Shown: positions 1 through 12,633 of the stretch, piece after piece | Numbering within the stretch: position 1 is the first letter of the stretch | Layout of the letters: every line of letters begins with the position of its first letter | Source of the DNA: Stenocarpella maydis | Lineage: Eukaryota > Ascomycota > Sordariomycetes > Diaporthales > Diaporthaceae | Length of the DNA: 64,000 nucleotides | Reading direction: 5' to 3' | Assembly (NCBI GenBank): GCA_002270565.1 | Contig: NQMI01000005.1 | Coordinates: 620,001 to 684,000 of the forward strand | The notes under the pieces: model-generated | Seen by the model: the letters and a program-made list of their open reading frames with translations, nothing else | Told to the model about the DNA's origin: nothing | The model's database searches: none | Program-made: the position numbers and the translations under genes

Positions 1-3000
1 CCGTCCGGAATACCACTCTGGCTCCGGCTTTGGGCTCTGGGCCCTCTCAGCCTGGGCTGCACTGTGGATACCAGCAGCGTAGGGCGTGGAAACGTGGAAT
101 TCTCCATGATAGGCTGCAAGCGAGGACGTTTTTTTTTTATTCTCCTTTCCCCTTCGGCCGTTCGGCTCCCTTTTCGGCACCCTTGTGTGGGCATGGCAAT
201 GACCGAGTACACGGGGTACAGTGCTGCAAGCGTCTTGTCTGACGGCATGCCAGTTCGGGATTTCCGTGTTCAAAACGGTACTAGCTTTTCGTCCACAGTG
301 CTGTACTCCGTGCACTAGGCGCGTATGCCCTGTGTGAGCAGTGAGCCGGCTGCTGAACCTGGGGTCGGAACATAGGACGATCTTTCGCCCTTGGGGGGGA
401 GGAGACTCTGGTGAAATTTGCTCACAAAACATGCGAGACTGCAGTAGTATCGCGGTAATAACAACAGCGCGAGCCGTTAGTTGAGATTCCGGGATCGCCC
501 TGCTCATGCTGCAGTACGCATCCCACTCGCAGAGGAGAGGAGCCTGTAACAGCCGCTCCTGGGCCCGAGCGCAACCCGCGAGACATGCATGGCCATCGCC
601 TCCTTGCTCCGTGCATATATTACGTGTAGGTACTCATTAGTGCGGTCGACATTGCCAGCCGACACAAGCGGGACAGAGCCAGGCAGATTCGTTCCGCCGC
701 TGCAGGACGCGAAGGCAGATGCGGGGAAGCTACAGATTGTCAGACGAGGAGGATCGCGAGACCCCCCACGCTCCCAGGACTGATCGTTGCGAAGAGCGAA
801 CGAAGATCAGTTGGGCGGAGGGCCGACAGGGGGACCGACCACGGCATGCTCGGCATAAGATATGGTAAAGCCCCTCCCAGCCCAGACGTCCGAGGCGCAT
901 GCTTCCGAACTATCCAGAGATCCGTCCCAAGCGTTCTTGTTGCGCCGCCGTTTTGGAAGCACCTTTTTGCACTGCGTTGCATCCATCGGCCTGCCCCTGG
1001 CAGAGAAGGTACCTGGGCCATGCCTTGGAAAGGGTTGCGTCGCTGCAGGTTGGGGGTGCAAAACCAAGAAAACGTGCATGCGGTATGATGCAGGGAAAGG
1101 GTCCAAACGATGGGTGAGGATGGGGAAGGAGGGTCTTGCCGCTGGACAAGTGGACGCGCAAGCCTTGCTGCATTGTGAAGGTGTCTCTCGCCGAATGAAG
1201 CGAGACGTTAAAGAGGCAAGGCGTGATGTTGGAGCATGGACTTTACGAGCCGCAGCAGGGCGTAAAACAGTCATTGACGCGTTCCTTGAGAGGGAGGGGC
1301 TTGTACCCTTAGGGCGCCGCTTATGGGTTCCTTGCTCGCAGACCGTATGTTGTGCGGAGGGGTGAACGTCAGTCTCCCAGGTCCTCAGCCTTGTGGTGTT
1401 TCCATCCTGGGAAGTCGATGTGTGGATGTCTTCCCGTGTCACGCCGATCCTGATCTGTCAGAACCTTGCGGCTCCAGACTTTACGCCGGCCGGTCGTCAC
1501 AAGGGCCCTGACAAAGGGCATGGCTAGTCATCCGGGTTCCCGACCGTGACCGAGAAGAGGGGAGGGTTTGTCAGTGGTGTCCTGCCAAGGCACAAGTCAG
1601 GAACAGAGCTTTGGGAGCAAGTTGACCTCTGGGGCGGGGCTCAAAAGACGCAGAGGCTCGTGACTCAAAAATGGTCGAGATTCGTCTATGATGGTGAATA
1701 TGAGGGAATTGTCTCTGGCTTTCTGAGACACGGCTTGGGCTCGGTTGTTATGTGAGAGAAACTATTTCATTGACCAAGGGTGAGGTCATGCGGTTTTGGC
1801 TTGATGATTCGTGATTTCATAGCGCAGTAGCACCATTGGCATGGGTTCGGCCTAGACGCCCGGCTCGATGCTCCATCCAGGTTCGCATCAGTCATAGTCG
1901 CGGTACCTGACGCCATCGATGAGGCTCAGTCTGGTACTCCGTACTTGCTTCTGCTCCATAAGGCGTGCGGGCGAGCGGGTTGGCAGGACAGCCAGACCGG
2001 TACGGTATCCGTACGCAGCGCGGCGCCGTCCCCAGATGCATGCGGTGCGGTACCGTGCAGTACACTACGTATAGGCGTGCCCCATTTATTTAAGCCCACT
2101 GTGTCTCTGCTTTGTTGTGCGTTGTACACCTCCGCAGGCATCCCATACATTGAACTCTGACTTGTCGGCTCCAAGTCGCTTTTACTCGAGAAGAATTAGG
2201 CAGAGTGTGACCTGGTGGGTCCAGAATCGCCAGGAGAACTTGTGTAATGAGATTGAACGTTCGGGATGCCTGCAGAGGTGTGTATGTTTCTGCGAGGCAG
2301 AGCGACAGACAGAGACCGAGCCAGACTGCCAGACTTCCAGACTGCCAGATCGGTGCGCTCAGGGGAGCGATCGAAAGTCAAGCCCTTCACCGACAGGCAG
2401 GACCCTAAACGACCGGCACTCTGTGCTGTGCACGCGTGGAGCAATGGAGCTTGTCCCCTTAGCTACCCCATCGCCCCAGGCTTGGCCCCAAGGGAGACTG
2501 GGGGACAGCATCGCCAGGCACCGGTAGCTGGAGCTCCCCTTGCAACTATTAGCTAATGGGGTCCGGCGGGTGAGCTGTGGTAGCTAGCAATGAGCAGATT
2601 TCCTGGCAGCCGTGCGACGGTTACAGCTCATCATTCGCTGTTGCTGCATGGTTCTTGTCGATAATACTGCCACTGTTTGTCACGTCATGCACCGGGACGT
2701 CTTCCGTACGCGGGCCTCAGTGCATGAGGACGGGAAGGAGGGTAGGTAGCGTACTGTGCAGCACATTGGTGGGCCATGCTGGCACGGTGGCAGAACAAAG
2801 TAGTTTTTCACGGCTGCTTCTTCTGGGCGTGGCGACGGGCGACGGCTTTGTTGGCTCTAGCTGTGCTGCTGTAACTTGTGGGTTCCTCAAGGTCCCGGCG
2901 CAAGGTTTGTGTGGTGCGCTCAGAGTATATTGGTCGATTATTATTCCTGAGAACCACGATCGTCCATGTGATGAAGCACAAGAGTGTTTTGTGCCTGGAC

Positions 3001-4200
3001 TCCCTGGACGCGGAGTATAGCCGCTGGACCCACCGCAGAGGCAGCAAGCAACGAGCAACGAGCAACGAGCAACGTGCAACATGTCGTGGGCTGGCTGCGG
3101 CGAGGAAGACGAGCCAATCACACAAGCCGTCCGGGACATGCAGTATTGGCCGGGGACAAAGACTGACGGGCCTGACTGGCGGACTGAGCCACAGATGCGT
3201 AATAATTAATGGGCCTGTCGATACATCACGTTCCTGAAATGCTGAAGCTGATGCTGACAGACCTGGAGCAGAAATTTCCTCCAGTGGCATGGGCATTGCT
3301 GCAATCCTTTTGCGCGCAAACGCGATAGGCAGAACCAACTGGCACCTTGTTAGTTGTGGCGCTGAGTCACGGGCGAAGCAATCGTGATGGAGGACCGAAC
3401 GAAACACACCAGGCAGGATACCTGGTACCCGGTACCTGGTCAACGAAGAGGACACCCAGGGAAAATCTCTGAGATCTAGACCGTGCACAGAGAGCCTGGC
3501 TCATCTGCCAAGGGTTCCAAGGCCCTAGAACGGTTCCGCTTTCGGCGAGATTGTGTGACGGTGGTGACGGTGGGATAAGATGGTGGATGAATGGGTGGAC
3601 GAATGGGTGACTAGGACTGGGTTCGCTTCACCGTATCAGAACAGTCGCAGTCGCAAGTTCGCAGACAGATAGGCAGACTGGAACTGGTCTGTCGACGCTG
3701 CAACTGCTGCCAGAAACCAAACCAAAAAAAAACAACCAAGAACACCCCCCCCTTCACCCATGTCTTCGTGTCTTGGGCAATGGGAAGCGAGCACCTGGGA
3801 TGCACGTACTGGCGTACCGTACCAGATTACGAGGGTACAAGGATAGTTCGGTATACACATGTACCCCTACCGCCTACCGGGCGGGGGGCTGCAGGGGAGC
3901 TACGTACCGGTACTCATCCTCATGCCTGCCCCACCTCCGACCGGCGGGCAGCGTGCATTTCATCAGGTCCATCCAGGTGCATACCGTATTCTCCATCCCA
4001 CCCAGGTACCTCGGTACTTACATAGTAATCCGTACTGTAGCTCGAGTCGCTCGGTGGCCCTTGCTCCTGCTGCGCGCGTGGGCCATGTCACGCCCTTGTT
4101 CACCAGCAGCACCAGCACCAGAGAGAGCAGCACGCAAGCACGCAGCAGAGTGCAGTCAGTGCCAGCAAGTTACTCGGTAGTAGTCATCGTGCGTCCAAGA
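1..4200. other. Left flank with no recognisable gene
   Basis: I see no open frame here that resembles a known protein, and none has the third-position G/C bias of the real genes in this window. The content is mixed: a short T run near 128-138, a GCAACGA tandem repeat at 3048-3080, and several GGTACC-like palindromic strings between 3410 and 4020. It is best read as intergenic DNA, possibly with untranslated RNA. A gene made of many tiny exons or a fast-evolving orphan could be missed. Confidence 0.5.
3048..3080. repeat. 7-bp tandem repeat (GCAACGA), about 4.5 copies
   Basis: Four consecutive 7-base units, GCAACGA three times then GCAACGT, followed by a partial unit. It is a short minisatellite in gene-free DNA with no visible coding role. 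Confidence 0.85.
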
Positions 4201-4588
4201 CGCGAGAAATAAAGAGTCACAGCCTCCTGCGACACCCGTCCAAAAGCCGCTCGCTTCTCCTCCGTCCAGAGATCACCACCACCGCGCATACCAAACAAGC
4301 AATCAACACATACATCCGTACATACAGCATACACGTCTTCTCTTCTGCAACCTGGCGCAGTGTCTCTCGTTTCAACCCAACCCAACCCTCGAGCTGCCTT
4401 CCACAACATCCCCAGCATCTCAGGCCGCCCGTCCCATCCCCGGACTCTCTCGTTCCTGACAAGTGACAAATTGACTTTCTGCTCTTCGTCTCGTGCTATT
4501 ACGTGCTCGCACAGAGGATACACCTCATCTCTCCCGACACAACCACGACCAGGAGGAGCAAAGCAAACAACACTATACCAAGGCCAAC

Positions 4589-4614
4589 TATATATATATA
4601 TATCCATATATATA
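4589..4614. repeat. TA-dinucleotide microsatellite
   Basis: An interrupted run of TATATA in the putative leader of the Ecl1-like gene. It could double as a TATA-like region, but nothing proves that. Confidence 0.75.
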
Positions 4615-5480
4615 CTTGCTTGCTCGCTTGGGCCTCCTTCTCACTCTCACTTGACCATAGGCTGCTTTACACAAAGGGCTGTATCGAGAACAGCCTCTGC
4701 CGGACCGGACCACCATACCCTGGACACAGGATATAGGAACACCGCATAGGACCATAATCCATCCCACCGCCTTGGACTGCACCGGGACCTCCGTTGTCTA
4801 CAAGAACTCTATTCTCGCTCGTCCGCCCCGTCACAGCTGGCATCGGCATCGGGCACCTGCCATCGGAATCGTAGCAGAGACCGCTCCCCAAGTCTAGTGC
4901 CTGTCCCCACCCGGCTACGGTCAGGAGGACAAGACACGCACTTGCACTGCCGTCATCGCGAGAACAACACGCCCCTCACTGACCGCGGATCCCTACGGTC
5001 AGCCCGCTTGTACACCTGCCGGGCTCTTTATACTTTGGCACCATTATTACCGCCGGCCTCGCTCCACGAAGCAAGCCGACCGACCGACCGTCGCATCCAA
5101 GCAGCCTGCAGGACTTGCCTTGCCGTCCCTCGCCCATCCTGACACTAGCCGTCACACCTCGTCGAGGAGCCGTCTTATAATAACCCTGCGGCATCCCTGG
5201 CAGACCTGCCTGCCATCCTCCTCTAGCGGGCAGCCATCGTCGACCTTGCTGGCAACGCTTGCAAGGCAGGCCGTTGATCTGTGTCATTTTATTAGTCCAT
5301 CCCAGGCCCAAGGCATTCCGAGCTGTCCAGAAACGGCACGGCACACAATAGCCAACCCGCGCCGTCTATCGCGCAATTCGACGTGACACAGCTGCTGCCA
5401 TCAGCCCTCGTGCAAGGGTCAGGAAGCAAGACTGGCTAGCTCCCGGATATCTCCATCCTGCTTGTTATACTGGTGATTCA

Positions 5481-5501
5481 TATTATTATTATTATTATTA
5501 T
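5481..5501. repeat. ATT trinucleotide microsatellite
   Basis: About seven ATT units in the leader block upstream of the Ecl1-like gene, followed by a CACCATCATT stretch. Confidence 0.85.
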
Positions 5502-6011
5502 CACCATCATTATTTCGCCAATATCGTCTACACCATCTCTTCCTCTTGCACTGCACTCATCCCCCGTCTACCTATCCATTTGCCACCTGCAAGTCGATAC
5601 GAGCCACAGTCCTGCACTTCTTGCCCACGGGTCCCACCTCCACGGACGCCATCCGGGTTACTAGCACCTTTCTTTCCATCACACCCCATCTTCAGCCTGC
5701 ATAATAAGGAACGCACCCGCGCACTTCTAGCGCCCACCACCACCCTCTTCGGATTGTCTCGTCTCTGGTCCTGTCCGTTGGCAGCCAGCCACCCACCCAG
5801 CCAGCCAACATCACCCACCAAATAGGCATCCCGTCGAGGACACTGCAGCGAACCACTGCCCCCCCCCCCCGGGTATTGGACCCCGCCGCCTTGCCCACGT
5901 CCTGGAAAGGACCCCTTGGTGTGAGAGGGCCGACCAACGAGCAGTGTGGCTCGTTCCCATTTGCATACAAGACCGGCGCCCATCGCCTCCTCGCAGTCTT
6001 ACTCTTACCTC

Positions 6012-7112
6012 ATGCACCACCACCGGAGGAAGTCTGGCCACGGGTCTACAAACAACTCCACCACAGACGTCAGGAAAGCCGTCTCCGTCTCCGATCTTTC
6101 TTCCAGGCACAAATCCACACGGCCCGCAATGACGAGGAGAACAACACCCCACAAGCTGGGCAAGAACCTTCGGGAGAGGGAGCGAGACATGGACGACGAG
6201 TACTGGTTGTCTGTCGAGCACGAAAGAGAGAGTTTCCCGCAGTTTTGGTAAGTTTCGCCCGGGCCACCCCGCCGTCGCGGTGTCGCCCACTTGTTTCGCC
6301 GGGCGGTGGTGTCTTCTTCCTGTCGCACCAACCATCCCCCCTGACCAGGTCGTGGTTGCGAAGTCGCTATCCGAGGTTGCAACTTTTGGGGAAGGTGGAG
6401 GCGGACGAGGACGGGCACACAGCATGGCGGCGGCCCCCGCATCTGCGACCTGTTGCGCATTTCGTGGCTGACTGGTTCTTGTTTATTTAGCATGACCTGC
6501 GAGAAGCAGTTCGTCCCTCAGGATGAGAAATTCCTCTACTGCTCCGAATCGTGAGTTGTTGCCTGCCCTCCCTGCGTACCGCCACAGCCACAACACCCTT
6601 GCTGACTGGGGAGCAGTTGTCGCGCCAGGGACCACAACAATGTGTCCATCTCCAGCATGACACCCAGGAGCCATGGCCAAAGTGGCCGTTCCGGCCAGAA
6701 CTACCCATTCTATGCTGCAGGCGCACCTGAACCTAGGGATATCATCCCCAGGGCGTCGCCTTCCAGGCCCAACTCTTTGCACCTCTCGCCTCCGACATCC
6801 CCCACCGCCACCAGTCACCATCCCACGTCAGCCATCTCCGCGCTCAGGTCGCTGTCCACCCGGGAGACGAGCCCTCCCACACCGCCCGGCTCTTACCCCA
6901 GCGGCGTGTGGCCCTTTACGTCGCGCAGCACCGCAACGAGCCCCAGCACGTCCTATGGCACACGGCCTACCTCCATGTACTCCACATATGACAACTACGG
7001 CTACACGATGGCCTCGCCGGGCACGGCGGACCGGCCGCTGCCATCCCGCCGCCCTGGTGGGTACTCGCGACCCAAGAGCATCGAACTAGTCACGCCCATG
7101 ACCAGCCGGTGA
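6012..7112 (+). CDS. Ecl1-type lifespan regulatory factor domain protein
   Basis: Three exons, 6012-6247, 6491-6550 and 6617-7112, with GTAAGT and GTGAGT donors, give a 263-residue protein. Joining them builds the Ecl1 signature: FPQFCMTCEKQ, then FLYCSE, then SCRARDHN, a short cysteine-rich knuckle split across all three exons. The rest is low-complexity Ser/Pro/Thr sequence (SPTSP, RPTSMYSTYDNYG) typical of the filamentous fungal members. In fission yeast the small Ecl1 proteins extend chronological lifespan and respond to nutrient and zinc stress; the larger filamentous homologues are poorly studied and a nuclear regulatory role is inferred. The start at 6012 is the first in-frame ATG after a stop; ATG 6129 would give 224 residues and keeps the whole domain, so the N-terminus is uncertain. 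Intron 1 is long (243 nt). The unusually long leader suggests post-transcriptional control. Confidence 0.8.
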
Positions 7113-8302
7113 TTATCGAGATAAAGTGGCACGGACGGCACACGGACACCAACACCCCCTGGCGCCGGTCTCACACCCCGCGGCATCGTGCATGTGTTTG
7201 CAGGTCATGTGAACACCCACCACGCGAGAGACGGGCCACATCTTGGCGCTCAGCCGCTCGCTCCCTTGTGTGCTTTGGAAATGAACAGTCCGCATGTAGC
7301 CTTGTGGCTGAACCAGCATGACATGGCCCTTGGAGAGGGTGCGTGGGCAGGATCAAGCTAGGGCGGGAAGGGCCTGCCTTGTCACAATTTCAACACGTCG
7401 TCACATCAGCCTATCTTGGGACGAGGCGGCTTACGTCCAGGGCCGGTTGGTTGCCAATTACGGCCGTGCCCTCGTGGCCCAAAGTCCGCGCCGTTGTGGA
7501 CGCGGCCGATGGCCTTTTCCATCTCATTTATCACGGATGTTTCTTGCGTCGACCTTCCCCAACCCGTCACACCCCTGCCCCCAGACAAATCTGAGTGGGA
7601 GCTCCGGAAGTGCTTACACGGGCGGCGGGCGCTACCACCGTCTCCACCTTCAGGGGGCTGCCTGGCCTACCGTGGCCCGCCCCGGGAATACGGGCGATGG
7701 GCCCACGAGTCATGAGCCAACGCCCGACGATAATGACGGCTAAACACGGCGTGGGGGTTTTCTTCCCAGTTTTGTTGCTTATCGGAAGGGACTTTTTATG
7801 TGTTGCGCGTGCATCATTCAGGGATGGGAATTCTTGTTACTTTCCCCCCCCCCTCACATGATCGGCATCTCACCTAGTGAGCAGCACGCAGCATGGATCA
7901 TGGAGGGCATCTCGGCGCGCGCACAACTGGTCAGCGGCCGACCGAGGGGCTGATTTTACGAATTGAGAGGGCTCCTCTGCCCGGCCTCTGGTGGTATATG
8001 CATGCACTCTAGCAGGCCTCGATCCTTTCCTTCTCTTCTTCCTCCTTGTTTGTAAGGCATCGTTGAATGGTTTGGTTTTTATCTACAGCATTTTCGAGGC
8101 GAGGCAGGATCGGGAACGTATTATACCACATGTCATTTTTTATCATTTACGGGCGCCGGGCTGGACAAATCAGGACGGTGGGATCGTTGGGAGACATCAC
8201 GCCGTTTCTAGGTAGCGAACAAAAAGTTTTTTACATCATCACCCACAAGACACAAACAAACTTGCTCTTGCGGTTGTGCCTGCGGCCTTGCCTCCCTCTC
8301 TC

Positions 8303-8320
8303 TTTTTTTTTTTTTTTTTT
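8303..8320. repeat. Homopolymer run of 18 T
   Basis: Uninterrupted T18 preceded by a CT-rich stretch. Confidence 0.9.
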
Positions 8321-9054
8321 ACCGCCACGTGCGTACCGTCCTATCCGGACTACTTGCTCCCCTCCATCGGCATCGGATGGCAAAAAAAAGATGTAAAAAG
8401 CATGTTGTGTGGACCCGACCACTCGCTCACTCTAGTTCTGGGACCAGATCTGAATCGCACGCACACGCACAAGCAGACTTTCTGTGGGTTGGCTGCCTCC
8501 AATCGGAGAGCAGCAGCAGATGCTGTCTCTTTTCCTGTTTCGAAGCCGCAGCCCGCTCGCTTCTCGCCTCCCAACACCTCCAAACCAGGCCCCCCCCCCC
8601 AGCAACCCCCCGGGGGGCGATGCATAACACACGGCTAGAGAGGAGACTCTGTCTGCCTGTGTCAATGTAGCGTGGCGGAAGAGAAGAACAAAGTGAGGTA
8701 GGGAGCGGTAGCCGGGCTGGTTGTGGTAGTTTGACCTTTCCCCCCTCCCCTCTGTGCCCGACACAAACTGTCTGCCACGCCCGGACCTCCTCGCCGAGAC
8801 TCCCCCCGAGTTGTCTGTATATTGTGTTGGCCTTCCTTGGTTTTATTCCTCTTGTTCTTGTGTGTAGGATATGTCTTGTTTACTCTCAGGAAGGGTGCCA
8901 AACATCACCACCCTCCATGGTTGCTGATGCTTTTCGCCTCCAGCTTTATCTTTTATAGTGCAGTAAAAGCAATGTATTTGTACAGAGTTGGCATACTTTA
9001 GTGATGTTTTATTGAAATATAATTTAGGCGAAAATTCAAATGTACCTGTTTAAA

Positions 9055-9127
9055 GGTTGAGAGAGCATCGGGCTCGAGTCTAAACTCGAGCTATAAACCT
9101 GAAGGTCATGTGTTTTATTGGTATCTA
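9055..9127 (+). pseudogene. Degenerate tRNA-like sequence, possibly a tRNA relic or SINE head
   Basis: A GGTTGAGAGAGC stretch resembles the end of a D-arm. It is followed by a 5-base anticodon-stem half TCGGG (9068-9072), then CT, then an insert, then CCTGA (9098-9102), which pairs with TCGGG allowing one G-T pair. The insert holds two CTCGAG copies that can pair, as tRNA introns often do with the anticodon. Next comes AGGTC, which fits a variable loop, and a T-arm-like stretch whose loop reads TTTTATT instead of TTCGATT. A matching 7-base acceptor stem is not visible, so this is at best a decayed copy. Chance resemblance is possible. Confidence 0.25.
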
Positions 9128-9928
9128 ACGGGATATTACCACGGCTTCTACTGGAATTGCAGAGCATCCGATCAAACGTGCGTACAACCTCGTACGAGCA
9201 TTGAAGCATCCAAGGGGAGGAGGCCTTGCAATCCAAGGGCGGGCAGCTCCCTGGGCCGGTGTTGGTCTGAGTAGCTATTGTGTTGAGCGTTTAGCCTGTG
9301 GACGGAATCCACTCTGGCAAGTTCCCTTTCTCTCCTGTATTAGCGGTAATATTTCCCACCTATAGATTTGGCAGGTGTGGCAGCTTGCAGAAGCGCACAC
9401 ATTCTCGTCTCCTGTCACACAAAGTAATTGGATAATATCCGCCCGGCCTATATAACCATGACAACAATAGAAACAACCACTTTAGGATAAAAGAGGGCAG
9501 GTATAGTCACCAAGCCATCATTCGCCTGTCATCACGCAGTCATTGAACACTTAAGACCCAGGTATTAAGTCTGAAGCTGGGGGGCAAAGATGGAGGACTT
9601 CAAACGTGGCAGCAGTATCGTTGCACTCCACCGGCATCTTCCTCTCCAATGTGCGCTTATTAGGTAGGCCACCCGAGTCGAACTACCAAGGCAAAAGCCG
9701 CCCCTCTCTGTACCACCACCAATGCCTCCACGGCTGATGCCGGGGTCGACAACATAGCCAAGGCGGTCCTGCCATCCATGCTCGGGCCACCTGCTGACGG
9801 CGTTGGCGAAGGAGACGTATGGAGCGAATGCAAGAGGAACTCTAAGCCTATACTGTCCACTCGGAGACGGTGAGAAGTATTTACCGATAGAATTGACCAT
9901 CTACGCACAGTATAGCAAGGTCGATGGT

Positions 9929-9952
9929 AAAAAAAAAAAAAAAAAAAAAAAA
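9929..9952. repeat. Homopolymer run of 24 A
   Basis: Uninterrupted A24, the longest homopolymer in the window. It could be the tail of an old retroposed sequence, but no target-site duplication or element body was recognised. Confidence 0.85.
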
Positions 9953-10872
9953 CGCTGACGAGACACCTTCATATGCGACAGCCCTCTACCTCACATCGTC
10001 GTCTGGGACAAACCACTTGCAATATAATCTCTTATGGGCCAACCCATGGGACAGCGTCCTTTGTGGTGACCTCTCATGGGCTCGTCTCTTAAGGACAACA
10101 ACCTTCGTTGGGACAAGCCCGCTGCGACGACCCTCTTTGGGTTATTCTCGGATAACAAGACAGTCCCTCACGGAACGCTATACGGCGATATCCCACGAGA
10201 ACACGTGCCAACCAAGTAAGAACCAAGATTTGGAAATGACAGCTTCGCGCCCCCGAGGGCATATCCCTCGCTAGGGCGTGCACCAGAAACCCGCCTGCGA
10301 GACTTTGGAGGAGGAGAAGGGGAGTGCTGATTCGTGCGGATCCTGATTGATTCCTGGGCGTGCGAGACGACGGCTAGGCTGGTGAGAATGCAACGGAGCG
10401 CGCCGTCGTTGGCGTGTGCCCCGCGAGATGGGGTTTTTGTGACCCATGAGCCACCAGCGCAGGCGGACTTTCCCGCCGCAGAGGCGCATGAGGCGTGAGC
10501 AAGATATTACCTACACCGTTGGGTGTGCATGTGCAATGTTGCAAGGAAGAAACATTGGATGGAGGAGGCCAGGTCAAGTTTCCTATTCCGGCAAACCGAC
10601 GATCTCGTGTGTCCGATCACATAGTACCTGTCGTCGCACCGGTCACCTGTGCCCCAAGAAGCACCTGTGCTCATGCCACATTCGCTGCAGCCTCTTGATC
10701 GTGACGAAGGGGAACTGACCGGCGGTCTGCAGCAGCTTAGCATCAGTACCAACCAGAACCACACGCCTCCAACCTCCCACCAGATGGTAGGCCCGGAACG
10801 TGGCGAGCGCCCCCCTTCTCTATGCTGCTGCCAATCTATGCAAGATAACAGAGGTGCATACCGGCCACTCGC

Positions 10873-10887
10873 GGGGGGGGGGGGGGG
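10873..10887. repeat. Homopolymer run of 15 G
   Basis: One of about 15 long G or C runs outside exons. Its exact length is unreliable in draft sequence. Confidence 0.85.
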
Positions 10888-11766
10888 ACGGGCGGGAGCA
10901 CAGCGGTGTTGATGGCCCAGCTGGGGCGGCATCTGCGAATGGACAGACAGTGAGCAAGGTGCAGTGCGACTGGGTCGTCACCCCTCCACCCCTGAGATCA
11001 AGCCAGACAGCCGACCGGATGGGAAACATTCGCTGGGGTCCCGGTTTATTATCTTCTCTCTGCCTTCCATCCTGCTTCCCTGCAGCAGCGCCGGCTCCTC
11101 TCTCTGCAACCATACCTGCAGGTATTGCAGAGCAGGTGTGTGCAAGACGGGGCATAAGAAGGAGAGGCAGGGCTTGCTAGTGCTACTGTATGCACACCTG
11201 CAGCATGTTGCCCAGCGGGACCGGACCAGGCGCATTGGAGGGCATGTACGGCTTCCAGGGCTTGTCTTGTTTTTAGTTCTGAAGCCAGATATCCGCACCC
11301 GCACAGCTTGGATGAGAGTGTTGGCTATGGGTGTGATTGGCCCGTGTCTTGGGGGCCATGTATACCGTCAGCTTCCGCGGGTGCGAACATCTATTTCCTC
11401 CTCAGGTGCTCACGCTGGAACTTTTGCTACATCCCGGTGGCCAGTAGCTATTGCATCTCCCAACCACCCGGATAATACGAGACCATGGCCTCCCTGGCGA
11501 GCTTCTTATACGCAAAGTTCTCAGGGCCGGTGGTGCATATTGGTCCAAGGTATGTCAAATGAGCAAGGTCTGATTTATATGGCCGGGTATGAAGCACCCC
11601 GGTGGTAAAGAATAGAATGGGTATATACAGATTCCTCTCAGGGAAGCCCTCGACAACCTCGCCCGCGGATGTAGCTGGGTTCCCCGGCCGACCGCTGCTC
11701 CCTCGCCTCCAGAACCGTGGCCTCCCTGCCTAGCGGGACGCCATCGCCGCCAGGGCGAGATGCCCC

Positions 11767-12633
11767 CTAGCAAGAATTGACAGTGGTGTACCTGCAGTTG
11801 TTGGACGGGCCCTTGGAGACGGAGACGGGCTCGTTGCCGGGGGTGGTGCCCCTGAACTCCTCGCAGATGGTCTTGACCGAGGTGGCGCAGGTGCCGGTGA
11901 TGGTGGCAGAGTCGCCAAAGTTGGGGTTGATGCCGGTCAGGACCTTGCCGTTGTAGGCCTTGACGTTCCTGACGACGACGTGGCGCTCGGCGCTCTGCTT
12001 GCAGTTGCCGCAGGCGCGGTAGAGCTTGCCAAAGTCCACGACGGTGAAGCCGTCGATGGTCACGGTGCCCTTGCCGTTGTGCTGGATCACCTTGTCGGCG
12101 GCCGACTGGGCACCGCCGCCCTTGACGTTGGCGTTGCCATCGCCCTTGAGGGTCAGGGCATCTGTGAGAGGCGAGGCAGGTTAGCCTTCTGCGGTGGTTT
12201 TGCCTTGCTGGACGGTGCTCTCGGTGACATCGACCAGGGGTGGTGACTGTGACTTACCCTCGCAGACGTCGACCCACCAGACGTTCTCGATGGTGCAGGA
12301 GCCCTTGCAGTGCACACCCTCGATCTGGTCCTTGCCGATGATTGCGTTCTTGAGTGTCGCGCCGTTCTCAAGGATGAAGACGGCGTCGCTGTCGCCGCCC
12401 TCGGCCTGGCCAGTGCACGAGACACCACGGCCGTAGGTCTTGAGGCCACCGTCGAAGGTGCCGGAGATGGACTTGGGCGACGTGTAGGTGACGCTGCCCT
12501 TGGACGCGGGGACGGGCAGGGAGGCGCGCTTCTCAAGGTTGAGGTTGAAGAAGTTGTTGGGCGTCTGGGCGGCCGGGCCGGCGGCGATGGGGGCCACGAG
12601 GGCGAGCGTGGAGGCAACGATGGTGAGCTTCAT
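11767..12633 (-). CDS. Secreted pectate lyase, polysaccharide lyase family 3
   Basis: Two exons, 12258-12633 and 11767-12161, joined across a 96-nt intron (GTAAGT donor, CAG acceptor), encode 256 residues, the usual PL3 size. The enzyme cleaves de-esterified pectate by calcium-dependent beta-elimination outside the cell. The first 18 or so residues ([19 protein letters not shown]) form a signal peptide, and a dibasic LEKR near residue 35 looks like a Kex2 processing site. PL3 hallmarks follow: [37 protein letters not shown], then [19 protein letters not shown] across the splice site, [16 protein letters not shown] and [11 protein letters not shown]. Cysteines are frequent, as expected for a disulfide-rich beta-helix. 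Such enzymes are common in plant pathogens and plant-litter fungi. Only one pectinase gene is visible, so there is no cell-wall-degrading cluster here. Confidence 0.95.

Larger units (their letters stand above)
4200..6011 (+). promoter_or_regulatory. Long C-rich 5' leader/promoter block of the Ecl1-like gene
   Basis: Across about 1.8 kb the + strand is strongly enriched in C, A and T and poor in G, with many TTCATC, CCACC and TCTCTC strings. This asymmetry is typical of transcribed untranslated leaders in filamentous ascomycetes. It runs straight into the start codon of the gene at 6012. It includes a TA-rich stretch at 4589-4614, an ATT microsatellite at 5481-5501 and a run of 12 C at 5859-5870. 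Several short upstream reading frames are present, so translation of the main frame could be modulated. The transcription start is not known; this is inferred from composition only. Confidence 0.45.
7113..11766. other. Convergent intergenic region between the Ecl1-like gene and the pectate lyase
   Basis: It contains the 3' ends of two convergent genes and about 4 kb with no gene I can support. Landmarks are an 18-base T run (8303-8320), a moderately AT-rich patch with a tRNA-like relic (9055-9127), a 24-base A run (9929-9952) and a 15-base G run (10873-10887). A minus-strand frame at 9565-9900 encodes 111 residues but matches no family I know. Confidence 0.5.

Noticed and set aside
862..1365. 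167-codon + strand frame in the left flank
   Set aside because: No recognised motif and no codon bias; several overlapping frames are open in the same interval.
11767..12633. Pectate lyase as part of a cell-wall-degrading or secondary-metabolite cluster
   Set aside because: No other carbohydrate-active, transporter or regulator genes of that kind lie nearby; neighbours are housekeeping genes.
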